Origin: CAYLPU01 sp964385635 | GTDB taxonomy: Bacteria > Chloroflexota > Anaerolineae > B4-G1 | DNA: 40,735 bases | Reading direction: 5' to 3' | Assembly: GCA_964385635.1 (NCBI GenBank) | Contig: CAYLPU010000044.1 | Location: 1 to 40,735 of the forward strand | Part shown: positions 15,620 through 23,883 of the stretch, in pieces | Layout of the letters: each line of letters begins with the position of its first letter | Position numbering within the stretch: position 1 is the stretch's first letter | Notes under the pieces: generated by a model | Told to the model about the DNA's origin: nothing | Database searches by the model: none | Seen by the model: only the letters and a program-made list of their open reading frames with translations | Translations under genes and position numbers: made by a program

Positions 15620-16243
15620 TCATGCCAGTATCGTCTCTACCGCTATCTCAAACTCCGGCAGTATCTTTGAGCGAGCCATCTGTCCCGGGCTCCACTTGCC
15701 CAACAACTCATAAGCCCCTTCGCACAGCACGAACACCTCGACAGTGCGGGTGTCTGGGTCTACGATCCAGTATTCTCTCACGTCGGCCTGGGCGTATTCT
15801 ACGTACTTCTCCCTACGGTCAGTGCGGCGTGTGGTCGGCGATGTCACTTCCACTACCAGATCTGGCGGTCCGTAGAATTGCTCGCCGATCCGATCGGCGT
15901 GCTCCTGAGCAACGAAAAAGATATCAGGCTCGCGGATCTTGCCCGGCCAGAGGCGCACCGGCAATGGCGCGAATCGCACTGTGCCCACATTGTGCTCTCT
16001 CACAAACGCACGCAGGGCGAACGCCAAGTTCATCACAATACGTTGATGTGTTTCAGTGGGATGCGGGGGCATGATCAACTCTCCTTCTGAAAGTTCCACC
16101 ATCTGGTTGGTGTCTGGCAGGATGAAGTAGTCGGTCTCCGTCCATTGGCGGCGGCGCGGCCATAGTTGTGCTACCTCCCACGTCAGATCGGAGGTCAGAA
16201 TGGTCTCCTGGGGTGTCTCTCGCGTCGTCATTTTCTGGTTCAT
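15620..16243 (-). CDS. Uma2 family (DUF820) putative endonuclease
   Basis: This 207-residue protein is of the Uma2/DUF820 family, a PD-(D/E)XK nuclease fold that is strongly expanded in Cyanobacteria and Chloroflexota. Visible core: the N-terminal helix with TETHQRIVMNLAFALRAFV, the first acidic residue in REPDIFFV, PDLVVEVTSPTTRRTDRREK with catalytic Glu and Lys, and YWIVDPDTRTVEVF. Its start at 16243 overlaps the udk stop by one base (TGATG), with AGGAGG 6 nt upstream. The ATG three bases earlier and longer frames to 16309 are less likely. Biological role unknown; members of this family are often mobile. Having it inside a housekeeping operon is unusual. Confidence 0.85.
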   Translation of the reverse strand: MNQKMTTRETPQETILTSDLTWEVAQLWPRRRQWTETDYFILPDTNQMVELSEGELIMPPHPTETHQRIVMNLAFALRAFVREHNVGTVRFAPLPVRLWPGKIREPDIFFVAQEHADRIGEQFYGPPDLVVEVTSPTTRRTDRREKYVEYAQADVREYWIVDPDTRTVEVFVLCEGAYELLGKWSPGQMARSKILPEFEIAVETILA

Positions 16244-16956
16244 CATGCACCTCCTTCCTCCAACACTGCTGCTGATTGTAACACACTGCTCCGTTGCCCG
16301 CCAGTACACCGGGGGTCCTTTCCTGGCTGTGCCTGCTGGTCTGTCTCTAGCATCCCCCTGATACGTGCGGCGACCATCTCAATGGCGACCTCGTTGAAGC
16401 CTCCCTCCGGGATGATGACGTCGGCGTACCGTTTGCTGGGTTCGACGAACTCCAGATGCATCGGGCGGACGGTCGAGAGGTACTGTTCGCAGACCAACTC
16501 GACGCTGCGACCTCGCTCCTCGACGTCGCGTTGGAGCCGGCGGACGAAGCGCACGTCGGCATCCGTGTCCACGTAAAGTTTGACGTCGAACAACTTGCGC
16601 AGTTCAGGCTCGACGAAGACCAGGATGCCCTCGACCAGGATCACCGGCGCTGGTCTCACGTGGTTCCTTTGCCGCATGCGTGTGTGGGTGGTGAAGTCGT
16701 AGATCGGGATTTCGACGGTTCGTTCGGCGCGTAGTTCCTTCAAATGTTCGATCAGCAGTTCGGTCTCCAGTGCGTCGGGGTGATCGAAGTTGACCTGGGC
16801 GCGCAGGCGCGGCGGGAGGTGGCTGAGGTCGCGGTAGTAGGCGTCGTGGGGGATACAGGCGATGTGCTCGGCTCCCACGCGTTGGAGTATCTCGTTCGCC
16901 ACCGTCGTTTTGCCAGACCCAGTTCCACCGGCCACCCCTATCACGATCGGGCGCAT
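16243..16956 (-). CDS. udk: Uridine kinase
   Basis: This 237-residue kinase phosphorylates uridine (and cytidine) to the monophosphate in pyrimidine salvage. The P-loop GGTGSGKTT is at residues 10-18, followed by HDAYYRDLSHLPP, NFDHPDALE (nucleoside binding), YDFTTHTR and VILVEGILVF. After DTDADVRFVRRLQRDVEERGRS come the C-terminal strands to ADVIIPEGG. About 30 residues after RIRGMLE have no counterpart in typical Udk and run to the stop that overlaps the Uma2 start. GAGGAGAGGAA sits directly before the ATG at 16956. Confidence 0.93.
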   Translation of the reverse strand: MRPIVIGVAGGTGSGKTTVANEILQRVGAEHIACIPHDAYYRDLSHLPPRLRAQVNFDHPDALETELLIEHLKELRAERTVEIPIYDFTTHTRMRQRNHVRPAPVILVEGILVFVEPELRKLFDVKLYVDTDADVRFVRRLQRDVEERGRSVELVCEQYLSTVRPMHLEFVEPSKRYADVIIPEGGFNEVAIEMVAARIRGMLETDQQAQPGKDPRCTGGQRSSVLQSAAVLEEGGA

Positions 16957-16989
16957 TTCCTCTCCTCTGTCCAGTATCCAGCACCCACT

Positions 16990-17685
16990 CTACTTCAGCG
17001 CTGTTGAGATAAGCAGCAGTGCTGCCACGACGATCAACACCTCTTGCGGCCGGGATCGCTGGCGCGGGCCGAGCCATGTCGCGCTCCAGACGAGCCACGT
17101 CCCTGCCAGTCCACTCTCGTTGGCGCTCCCTGCCCATACTGCCCCTCGCTGCCACAGGTTCGCCGATGCCGTACCACCCACTAATAGCGTCAGCAGCGCA
17201 TATACTATCGCCAGTGTCCGTCCGGCGTGGTGGACTGGGGCGACGATTTTGCTCAGGGCCTCGCCCATTGCCCGTGCTCCAAGCCCTCCGCAGATGACAA
17301 CTGCCAATCTCACTAGCGCGACCGAGAGGGTGCCCGCTCCAGCCCTGGTGGGCTCTGAGGTCCAGAAGAGGCCAGCAACGGCCAGTACCAGCGCGGGCAG
17401 GGTGGGCATCACGTTGCCCCAGTGGGAGTGGCAACGGCGATGGTCCCCCTGTGGAGCGGCCAGGGCTGCCATAAGGGTCAGGCGCAGGGCGGGTGCGGAG
17501 AGGTTCCGGTCTCCCTGCCACGCGATCAGTGCCCCGATGAACAGCATAGTCCCTGCCAGCCAGCCGATAGCCTGCACCGCGCGTGCGAGCCCGGGCACCT
17601 GTCGGTAACCGTCCCACAGCACCAGCCCGGCTGCCGTCAGCAACATGCCACAAGCCAGTCCGGTGAAGATCATGGCAGCCGGCAC
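16990..17685 (-). CDS. Polytopic membrane protein of unknown function, coupled to the resB-like gene
   Basis: This protein of about 231 residues has six or seven hydrophobic segments (for example MIFTGLACGMLLTAAGLVLW, LPALVLAVAGLFW, IVVAALLLISTALK). GTG 17685 is preferred as start because AGGAGG ends 6 nt before it and it follows the resB-like stop by one base. The frame is open to 17700 and an ATG at 17673 is also possible. I do not recognise the family. It sits where a CcsA-type haem-handling protein would stand beside ResB, but no tryptophan-rich WWD signature is visible, so that role is not supported by motif. Confidence 0.65.
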   Translation of the reverse strand: MPAAMIFTGLACGMLLTAAGLVLWDGYRQVPGLARAVQAIGWLAGTMLFIGALIAWQGDRNLSAPALRLTLMAALAAPQGDHRRCHSHWGNVMPTLPALVLAVAGLFWTSEPTRAGAGTLSVALVRLAVVICGGLGARAMGEALSKIVAPVHHAGRTLAIVYALLTLLVGGTASANLWQRGAVWAGSANESGLAGTWLVWSATWLGPRQRSRPQEVLIVVAALLLISTALK

Positions 17686-17686
17686 G

Positions 17687-18856
17687 TCAGGCCTCCTCAC
17701 CTTTCATTAGCATTGGCGGGAGGTCACCAGTGCCCTTGACCTCTCCGGTTTCCTCGCGCAGCCAGAACCGGTGTGCAGGCCATACTGTGTTTACCAGTAG
17801 CCCGGTAACCAACAACACCAGGCCGGCACTCGTGGGCCAGAGACCAGGGTTGAAAGCAGCGCTCAGCCGCGCGTAGGGAATGTTGGCGAGTTCCAACGTC
17901 ACGTCGTCCACCGTCAGTTCCGTATTTCCCTCCACCACCATCTCGGTTGTCAGGCGTCCGGGCGGGCTTTGGTAGACCTGGACAAGCACGGGGCTGTGGC
18001 CCTCAACGGCATGCTCGGGTTGCGGTGCCAGCCGGACGATCAGTTGGGCCTCTGAGATGGCGAAGTATTGGTCCTCGGTGAGTGGTACTGTCAATTGGGT
18101 GACCGGGTCGGCCTCGGCGGTTTGCTGGAGTGCCAGTGGTTGGCCTGTACTGTTGGTGGCGCTGGCTCGCACACCCGGCACGTGGTCTTCGACAAATGTC
18201 ACGATGCCGGGGCTGTGCGTCACTCTGCGGGCGTCATTGTCCAGCGCGACCCATTTTTCGGTGCCGGGCAGCGTGACTCGCTCGCCGCTTTGGACGATCA
18301 ACCCAGCGACCTGCCAGCCCCGCAGGTTGGTGAGGAGCAATCCGATCAGCAGCAGCAATGCGCCGATGTGGGTTAGCAAGGAAAACAACCCGGCCCAGGG
18401 CCAGCGGTCGGCCTGGAAAAGCGGGGGCTCGCTCAGCACCCGGTAGTGCCGGCGGCGCAGGTCATCCGTTATGTCGGGCAGGCGCATGTCGGTGAGTGTC
18501 TGCCATTCTCTCGCTGGCTCTGCTATCTCCTGGTTCTGCCGCAACCCGTCGCCGCTTTCTATCAGGCGGAGCAGCAGGCAGCCAGCAAGGAGCGCCAGCA
18601 GCGTGCGAAAGCCGAGAGAGCGTGTGATGGTGAATAGACCCAGCGTCTGCATGGTTGGGGTTGCTTTTCCGAAGTGGACCTGCGTCTCGGAAAGCCACTG
18701 CGCGTAGGCCACCCGGTTGGCCACAGGCATCTGGGGTAGCCAGACTGTGATGGTCAGCCCGGCTGCGATGCCCAGCAATAGAACGACTAGCACAATGTCG
18801 CTGGTCGCAACCTGCCAGGTGGCACGCCATGGGTCCCGTGGGGTCTGAGCAATCAT
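17687..18856 (-). CDS. ResB-like cytochrome c biogenesis protein
   Basis: This 389-residue membrane protein has helices at about 19-40 and 82-98, a pair near 150-180 (WAGLFSLLTHIGALLLLIGLLL), a large extracytoplasmic domain (about 190-340) and a final helix (SAGLVLLVTGLLVNTVWP). The layout and the segments RWPWAGLFSLLTHIG, LTEDQYFAI and RLSAAFNPGLWP resemble ResB/Ccs1, which with CcsA carries haem to apocytochrome c in system II. The first gene of the minus-strand operon, it lies 27 bp after the tRNA terminator. No clear separate promoter is seen, so it may depend on readthrough. Confidence 0.75.
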   Translation of the reverse strand: MIAQTPRDPWRATWQVATSDIVLVVLLLGIAAGLTITVWLPQMPVANRVAYAQWLSETQVHFGKATPTMQTLGLFTITRSLGFRTLLALLAGCLLLRLIESGDGLRQNQEIAEPAREWQTLTDMRLPDITDDLRRRHYRVLSEPPLFQADRWPWAGLFSLLTHIGALLLLIGLLLTNLRGWQVAGLIVQSGERVTLPGTEKWVALDNDARRVTHSPGIVTFVEDHVPGVRASATNSTGQPLALQQTAEADPVTQLTVPLTEDQYFAISEAQLIVRLAPQPEHAVEGHSPVLVQVYQSPPGRLTTEMVVEGNTELTVDDVTLELANIPYARLSAAFNPGLWPTSAGLVLLVTGLLVNTVWPAHRFWLREETGEVKGTGDLPPMLMKGEEA

Positions 18857-18883
18857 CCGCTCTCTGCTAAATCAGTTCCCGCT

Positions 18884-18910
18884 AGAAAGAAGGCCCCATC
18901 TGGGGGGCCT
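18884..18910 (-). terminator. Intrinsic terminator of tRNA-Thr
   Basis: On the minus strand AGGCCCC and GGGGCCT form a stem (AGGCCCCCCAGATGGGGCCT) followed by TCTTTCT, 14 bp past the tRNA. Confidence 0.75.
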
Positions 18911-18923
18911 GACCTGAGTGGTA

Positions 18924-18997
18924 GAGCCACCCTTGGGAATTGAACCCAAAACCTACCGCTTACGAAGCGGTTGCTCTGCCGATTGAGCTAGGGTGGC
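18924..18997 (-). tRNA. tRNA-Thr (anticodon CGU)
   Basis: The acceptor arms GCCACCC and GGGTGGC pair perfectly. The D arm is AGCTCAATCGGCAGAGC, the anticodon stem ACCGC/GCGGT encloses the loop TTCGTAA with anticodon CGT, and the T arm carries GGGTTCAATTCCC. The discriminator is U and CCA is not encoded. It reads ACG codons. It lies at the left border of the defence island. Confidence 0.95.
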
Positions 18998-19006
18998 ATA
19001 TATGTC

Positions 19007-19035
19007 ATTATACCAGCATCATAAGGCATTGGCAA
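19007..19035 (-). promoter_or_regulatory. Promoter of tRNA-Thr
   Basis: On the minus strand TTGCCA (19035-19030), a 17-bp spacer and a perfect TATAAT (19012-19007), ten bases before the mature tRNA. Confidence 0.75.
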
Positions 19036-19116
19036 ATCTTTGCATTAGGTCAGGTAAAATGTTACCGAAGTGGTATAGTTAGCTCAAATGATAATGTTAC
19101 TGGAGGTAACCTCAGT

Positions 19117-19254
19117 TGCTCTGCGTTCGTCAAATGCAAGCAGTGAAGGGTCTTTCAATGAGAACATTGCAAAGTCAGACATCAGCGCATCCGGCAAAGA
19201 GATACTCGCGTTCTCCGCGCGCTGGGTAGTAGCAGCCTTTCGGGCCGTCTCCAC
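19117..19254 (-). pseudogene. Transposase N-terminal fragment
   Basis: The minus-strand frame includes SLPDALMSDFAMFSLKDP followed by SLLAFDERRA. This resembles the N-terminal segment of a group of DDE transposases (ISNCY-like), in which a planned-helix 'DALMS..AMFSLKDPSLLAFD' block is conserved. The similarity stops abruptly after ERRA and the flanking residues look random, so this is a remnant. It marks past transposition between tRNA-Thr and the defence genes. The family assignment is from memory of the motif only. Confidence 0.55.
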
Positions 19255-19369
19255 CAGGGGACAAGCGTTAGGGCAGCGCCCCTCGGTTGCGCTTTTCCGC
19301 GCTGTATGATACACTCCACATACCAACCGCATACGAATGGTGGAGAATCTGTGGGGTCACCCTCGCAGC

Positions 19370-19405
19370 AAAAAAGGGACGTTGGAGTTAGCCCCTCCTC
19401 GTCCC
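19370..19405 (-). terminator. Intrinsic terminator of the candidate small RNA
   Basis: On the minus strand GGGACG, an inner GGAG/CTCC pairing and CGTCCC are followed by TTTTTT. A textbook Rho-independent terminator with no open reading frame ending near it. Confidence 0.75.
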
Positions 19406-19442
19406 AATTCCACCCGTGACCTGCCAGGATCAGGTCAAAGGT
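19370..19442 (-). ncRNA. Candidate small RNA, about 73 nt
   Basis: A minus-strand promoter (19449-19477) is followed, about 7 nt downstream, by a transcript with two hairpins. The first is a perfect 7-bp stem TGACCTG/CAGGTCA (19417-19437). The second is a terminator stem GGGACG...CGTCCC (19376-19405) followed by six T. No coding potential is visible. It lies divergently upstream of brxF. I cannot assign it to a known family. Confidence 0.5.
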
Positions 19443-19448
19443 GCCCAG

Positions 19449-19477
19449 ATTCTAGCATACAGCCGCTGCCCTGGCAA
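19449..19477 (-). promoter_or_regulatory. Promoter of the candidate small RNA
   Basis: On the minus strand TTGCCA (19477-19472), a 17-bp spacer and TAGAAT (19454-19449). Confidence 0.55.
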
Positions 19478-19501
19478 GTCAGGGGGCGGCTCTCGTCTTT
19501 T
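19461..19501 (+). terminator. Possible plus-strand terminator just before brxF
   Basis: AGCCGCTGCCCT and AGGGGGCGGCT can form an 11-bp stem with one bulge and an 8-nt loop, followed by CTCGTCTTTT. It ends 24 bp before brxF and overlaps the small-RNA promoter. It could insulate the island or act in a leader. No clear plus-strand promoter for brxF is visible. Confidence 0.35.
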
Positions 19502-19524
19502 AGCAACTGAGAAGCGCACCTGAT

Positions 19525-20016
19525 ATGTCCAGACTCTCATTGGCCAAACTCGCCAAACTAGAGCAACTCCTGCCTGACGTTGCTCACCAATACCACCGGT
19601 TGGCCCTGGTCGTCGGACCGGTGCGTTCAGGAAAGACGCCGCTGCTCAAGGAGCTGTGCCGCCGGCAGTACATCCCCTATCTCAACGTCAACCTGGCCCT
19701 CAGCCAGCGGTTGCTCGACCTGACCAGCAAGGAGCGCCCCCTGCGCGTGCGCCGTTTGCTGGACGACGTGATTGGCGATCAGTCGGGGGACGTCATTGTT
19801 CTGGACAACGTCGAATTGCTTTTCGACCCGGCTCTGCACCAGGACACGCTGGTCTGTCTGCAAGCGCTCAGCCGCAACAAGACGCTCATCGCCGCCTGGA
19901 GCACCTCCCTCCCCACGTGGGGGAGGGCTGGGGTGGGGGCAGTGCTGACTTATGCCGAGCCAGGACATCCTGAGTACCGCTGCTATGAATGTCCTGAAGT
20001 GATCGTCATTGCGTAA
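19525..20016 (+). CDS. brxF: BREX-3 P-loop protein BrxF
   Basis: This 163-residue P-loop NTPase has Walker A GPVRSGKTPLL (31-41) and Walker B DVIVLDNVELLF (Asp94). Size, the single small ATPase domain and its place directly before a DUF6079-type BrxC match BrxF, a small protein specific to type 3 BREX. Its biochemical role is not established. Residues about 127-140 (SLPTWGRAGVGAV) are encoded by a C/G-rich palindromic repeat that entered in frame near the C-terminus, a place where sequence normally follows the sensor strand; this may disturb or merely lengthen a loop. The ATG at 19525 has only a weak Shine-Dalgarno sequence. It is the first gene of a plus-strand run that reaches the right edge. 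Confidence 0.8.
   Translation: MSRLSLAKLAKLEQLLPDVAHQYHRLALVVGPVRSGKTPLLKELCRRQYIPYLNVNLALSQRLLDLTSKERPLRVRRLLDDVIGDQSGDVIVLDNVELLFDPALHQDTLVCLQALSRNKTLIAAWSTSLPTWGRAGVGAVLTYAEPGHPEYRCYECPEVIVIA
19905..19940. repeat. C/G-rich palindromic repeat inside brxF
   Basis: CTCCCTCCCCACGTGGGGGAG followed by GGCTGGGGTGGGGGC is a partly palindromic block. It differs in base content from the surrounding gene and resembles the insertion at 6196-6262. Its length keeps the brxF frame. Confidence 0.6.
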
Positions 20017-20032
20017 CTGCTCAAGAAGTTGG

Positions 20033-20089
20033 GGCGAAAGTAGGTCGGATTTGCTATCCGACCCTGTGGCGGTTAGCAAAACCGCCCTA
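20033..20089. repeat. Dispersed composite repeat between brxF and brxC
   Basis: GCGAAAGTAGGTCGGATTTG, CTATCCGACCCTGTGGCGG and TTAGCAAAACCGCCCTA follow one another and match 12209-12262 in aspS almost base for base. Both palindromic modules (CGGAT/ATCCG and GGCGGTT/AACCGCC) are present. Confidence 0.9.
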
Positions 20090-20156
20090 CGCTGCCCCTG
20101 CCCCAAGATATTGAGAAGATTCGTCATTGCCTTGCCGTAGGAGGAAGTCAGGCATA

Positions 20157-23100
20157 ATGAAATACAAAGACCTGATCCAGTTTGAGCCCATCGAGACCGT
20201 CGTGCAGTTGCGGGAAGCCGACGACAAGCAGGGGGCGGCCACTCTGGTCAAGACATACGTCATCTCCGACCGTTTGGCCGACCTGCTGACACGCCTGGTG
20301 ATCCCCCAGTTGCAGTTCGCCGCGCCAAAGGACAACAAGGGACTGCTGGTCGTGGGTAACTATGGCACCGGCAAGTCGCACCTGATGTCGGTGCTGTCCG
20401 CAGTGGCGGAACACGGCGATCTGACGGAGTCTCTGACCAATGAGCCGGTCGCTGACGCGGCCGAGACCATCGCCGGCCAGTTCCGCGTGGTGCGCACCGA
20501 GATCGGCGCGACGACCATGCCCCTGCGCGACATCCTGTTCGGCGAACTGGAGTTGGCTTTAGGGAAGATGGGCATCGCCTATTCGTTCCCAGCGATGAGC
20601 GAAGCGCCCAACAGCAAAGACCTGCTGGCACGCCTGATGAGCGCCTTCTACGAAAAGTACCCCGAACAGGGATTGTTGCTCGTCGTGGACGAGTTGCTCG
20701 ACTATCTCCGCTCGCGGCGCGATCAGGAATTGGTGCTGGATTTGACCTTCCTGCGGGAGTTGGGGGAGGTCTGCCGGCTGTCGCGGTTCCGGTTCATAGC
20801 TGGCATCCAGGAGTCGCTGTTCGATAGCCCACGCTTCCAGTTCGTGGCCGACTCGGTGCGCCGGGTGAAGGACCGCTTCGAGCAGGTGCGCATCGCCCGC
20901 GAGGACGTGGCCTACGTGGTGGCCGAGCGACTGCTGCGCAAGGACGCCAGGCAGAAGGGGCGCATCCGCGAGCACCTACAGCGCTTCACGCCTCTGTATG
21001 GCACGATGGCCGAGCGGATGGACGATTTTGTGCGGCTCTTCCCCGTCCACCCGGCCTACCTGGAGGTGTTTGAACGGGTGTACGTCGCCGAGAAGCGGGA
21101 GGTGCTCAAGACGCTCAGCGCCGAGATGCAGGATCGCCTGGAGAGCGACGTGCCGCCCGACCAGCCGGGCCTCATCGCCTACGATTCCTACTGGGCCAGG
21201 CTGCGCGAGAATCCCTCCTTCCGCAGCATCCCGGAGATCAAAGAGGTGATTGACAGGAGCCGGGTGCTGGAGGACCGGGTGCGCAATGCTTTCACCCGCC
21301 CCCAGTACCAGCCGGCGGCCCTGCGGATCATCGACGCCCTCAGCGTCCACCGGCTGACCACCGGCGACATCTATGCACCGCTTGGCGCTACCGCCGAGGA
21401 ACTGCGCGACGGCCTTTGCCTTTGCCTCCCCATACCGGAGCGGGACGCCGATTTCCTCATGACTACGGTCGAGTCAACGCTGCGGGAGATCACGCGCACC
21501 GTCAGCGGCCAGTTCATCTCGTTCAACCCCGACAATGGCCAGTATTACCTGGATCTGAAGAAAGACATAGACTTTGACGCCCAGATCGAGCAGCGGGCGG
21601 AGAGCCTGGACGACAACCAACTCGACCGGTACTACTTCGAGGTGCTGAAGCGGGTCTTGGAATGTGCGGAGTCCACCTACGTCCCCGGCTACAACATCTG
21701 GCAGCACGAGGTCGAGTGGCGCGAGCGGAAGGTGACCCGCCCCGGCTATCTCTTTTTCGGCGCGCCCAACCAGCGCTCCACCGCCCAGCCGCCCCGCGAG
21801 TTCTATCTGTACTTGCTCCAGCCCTACGACCCGCCGTCGTTCACCGATGAACAGAAGGCCGACGAGGTCTTCTTTCGATTGGCCCGACCGGATGAGGAGT
21901 TTGAGACCGCGCTCAGACTCTACGCCGGCGCCCGCGAGATGGCCGGGTCTGCATCGGGGGGCAACCGGATGCAGTACGAGAAGAAGGCCGAAGCCCACCT
22001 CAAACGGTTGCAAAAGTGGCTGCGGGAGAACTCGCTCCAGGCGATGGACGTGACCTACAAGGGCGTGACCCGGCCCTTCGTCGAGTGGATCAAGGGAGGG
22101 GCAACGCCTCGCGCCACGGCGTCGGTGCGTGATCTGGTCAACGGCGTGGCTTCGGCCTGCCTGAGCACCTACTTCGCCGAGCGGTTGCCCGATTACCCGG
22201 CTTTCTCCATCCTGGTCACCCAGGCCAGCCGGGCGCAGGCGGCCCACGAAGCGGTACGCTGGCTGGCGGGCGGGCTAAAGACGCGCCAGGGGATCGCCGT
22301 GCTCGATGCGCTGGATCTGCTGGATGACAGCCGGCCACAGATTGCTATCAGGGGGCGCAACTCGCGCTATGCCGGTTACTTCCTGCAACAACTGACCCAG
22401 AAGGGCGAGGGCCAGGTGCTCAACCGCTCCGAGTTGCTTGGGGGCGAGATCGAGGCCGAGGCCGACCGCCGCTTTGGCTTGGAGCCGGAGTGGGTGGCGG
22501 TGGTACTGCTGGGATTGGTCTACACCGGCGAGATCACGCTGGCCCTGCCTGGCCGCAAGATTGACGCTGGCAACCTGGAAGAGACGATCAAGATCCCCAT
22601 CGCTGACCTGGCCAACTGGAAGTTCATCGGACGGCCCAAGGGGCTGCCGCTGGCCGCGCTCACCGAATTGTTCCAGTTGTTGGAGTTGCCCACTGGTCTG
22701 ATCAAAGACGCCAGCCAGCACGACTCAGCCATTGAGCAACTGCAGAAGCGGGTGGCCGGCGAACTGAACCGGTTGGTGCTGGCCCGGCAGAAGGCTCAGG
22801 GTGGCTTGCCGGTGTGGGAGGCCAACTTGCTGGAGGGCCAGGCAAAAACCGACCTGCTGCGCCGGCTGGATGAGCACAAGTCCTTCCTGGAATCATTGCA
22901 GACCTACAACACCCCCGGCAAGATGCGCAACTTTCGCTACAGCGCCGCCGAGGTGAAAGCCCAGGCGGCCGGACGGGAGCTCGTGGGCGACCTGGAAGCG
23001 GCGGCCGAGGTGGTCGCCGCCATCCAGCCGCTGACCGCCTACCTGGGCGTGGCGATGGCTGTCCTCCCCGCGGTGAGCCTAGCCGAACCGCCCGCCGGTC

Positions 23101-23882
23101 ACGAGTGGCCGCAGAAAGTGAAGGCGTTGCAGTCAGAACAACTGGCCCAACTGCGAGACCCCCAGGACTGGCGTCAGCCCACGCTGCGCGCATCCCTCAG
23201 CGGCGCGCTGGAAAACCTGAAGAGCGAGTACATCCAGGTCTACCTGAACCTGCACCGTCACGCGCGGCTCAACGGAGCCGAGGACGACCGCAAGAAGCGA
23301 CTGATGGGCGACCCGCGCCATAAGCAGTTGACCGGACTGGCCGCGATTGACTTCCTGCCGGTGGCCGACCTGAAGGAGTGGGAGAGCAACCTGGCCGACC
23401 TGCAGCCCTGCTACGCCATCGGCGCTTCTGACTTGAAAGAACATCCCCTGTGCCCCAACTGCGGCTACCGCCCGGTGGAAGAACCGGCGGGCAAGCCTGC
23501 CCAAGCCATACTCGACGAGCAGGAGGACAGGCTAGATCAACTCTACACCGGCTGGACCAACGCGCTATTGACCAACCTGCGCCAGGAGGCAACCCAAGCC
23601 AACGTCGCGCTGATGACACCTGATCAGCAAAGACTCATCCAGGCTTTCCTGGATGCGGGCGCGCTGCCGGAGAAGGTGGGCTACGACTTTGTGCAGACGG
23701 TCAAAGAGGCACTTACCGGCCTGGAGCGGGTGGCCGTGCCGCCGGAGGATATTCTGATGGCGCTGACAGAAGGCGGGATGCCCTGCACGGTGCAGGAACT
23801 TCTGTCCCGCTTCCGCCGCTTCGTGGAAAGGCGGACCGAGGGCAGGGATTCGAACAAGGTGCGGATTGTGGTGGAGTGGTGA
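20157..23882 (+). CDS. brxC: BREX-3 ATPase BrxC (DUF6079 type)
   Basis: This 1241-residue protein starts MKYKDLIQFEPIETVVQLRE. It has Walker A GNYGTGKSHLMSVL (Lys73, Ser74), Walker B LLLVVDELLDYL (Asp178, Glu179) and a sensor-like stretch RFIAGIQESLFDS. A long helical middle and C-terminal region follows, with a late CPNCGYRP knuckle near residue 1099. This corresponds to the large PglY/BrxC ATPase of BREX, proposed to act with PglX and PglZ in modifying host DNA and excluding phage. ATG 20157 is chosen for the conserved N-terminus; AGGAGG lies 12 nt upstream, rather far. It follows brxF after a 140-bp gap that carries a dispersed repeat, and is followed after one base by the 84-residue gene. 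Confidence 0.85.
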   Translation: MKYKDLIQFEPIETVVQLREADDKQGAATLVKTYVISDRLADLLTRLVIPQLQFAAPKDNKGLLVVGNYGTGKSHLMSVLSAVAEHGDLTESLTNEPVADAAETIAGQFRVVRTEIGATTMPLRDILFGELELALGKMGIAYSFPAMSEAPNSKDLLARLMSAFYEKYPEQGLLLVVDELLDYLRSRRDQELVLDLTFLRELGEVCRLSRFRFIAGIQESLFDSPRFQFVADSVRRVKDRFEQVRIAREDVAYVVAERLLRKDARQKGRIREHLQRFTPLYGTMAERMDDFVRLFPVHPAYLEVFERVYVAEKREVLKTLSAEMQDRLESDVPPDQPGLIAYDSYWARLRENPSFRSIPEIKEVIDRSRVLEDRVRNAFTRPQYQPAALRIIDALSVHRLTTGDIYAPLGATAEELRDGLCLCLPIPERDADFLMTTVESTLREITRTVSGQFISFNPDNGQYYLDLKKDIDFDAQIEQRAESLDDNQLDRYYFEVLKRVLECAESTYVPGYNIWQHEVEWRERKVTRPGYLFFGAPNQRSTAQPPREFYLYLLQPYDPPSFTDEQKADEVFFRLARPDEEFETALRLYAGAREMAGSASGGNRMQYEKKAEAHLKRLQKWLRENSLQAMDVTYKGVTRPFVEWIKGGATPRATASVRDLVNGVASACLSTYFAERLPDYPAFSILVTQASRAQAAHEAVRWLAGGLKTRQGIAVLDALDLLDDSRPQIAIRGRNSRYAGYFLQQLTQKGEGQVLNRSELLGGEIEAEADRRFGLEPEWVAVVLLGLVYTGEITLALPGRKIDAGNLEETIKIPIADLANWKFIGRPKGLPLAALTELFQLLELPTGLIKDASQHDSAIEQLQKRVAGELNRLVLARQKAQGGLPVWEANLLEGQAKTDLLRRLDEHKSFLESLQTYNTPGKMRNFRYSAAEVKAQAAGRELVGDLEAAAEVVAAIQPLTAYLGVAMAVLPAVSLAEPPAGHEWPQKVKALQSEQLAQLRDPQDWRQPTLRASLSGALENLKSEYIQVYLNLHRHARLNGAEDDRKKRLMGDPRHKQLTGLAAIDFLPVADLKEWESNLADLQPCYAIGASDLKEHPLCPNCGYRPVEEPAGKPAQAILDEQEDRLDQLYTGWTNALLTNLRQEATQANVALMTPDQQRLIQAFLDAGALPEKVGYDFVQTVKEALTGLERVAVPPEDILMALTEGGMPCTVQELLSRFRRFVERRTEGRDSNKVRIVVEW

Positions 23883-23883
23883 G

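Noticed and set aside
16990..17685. CcsA haem-handling protein
   Set aside because: Position beside the resB-like gene fits, but no WWD-type tryptophan signature or conserved histidines could be identified.
19088..19309. Plus-strand ORF between tRNA-Thr and brxF
   Set aside because: It is the shadow of the minus-strand transposase fragment and has no ribosome site or family motif.
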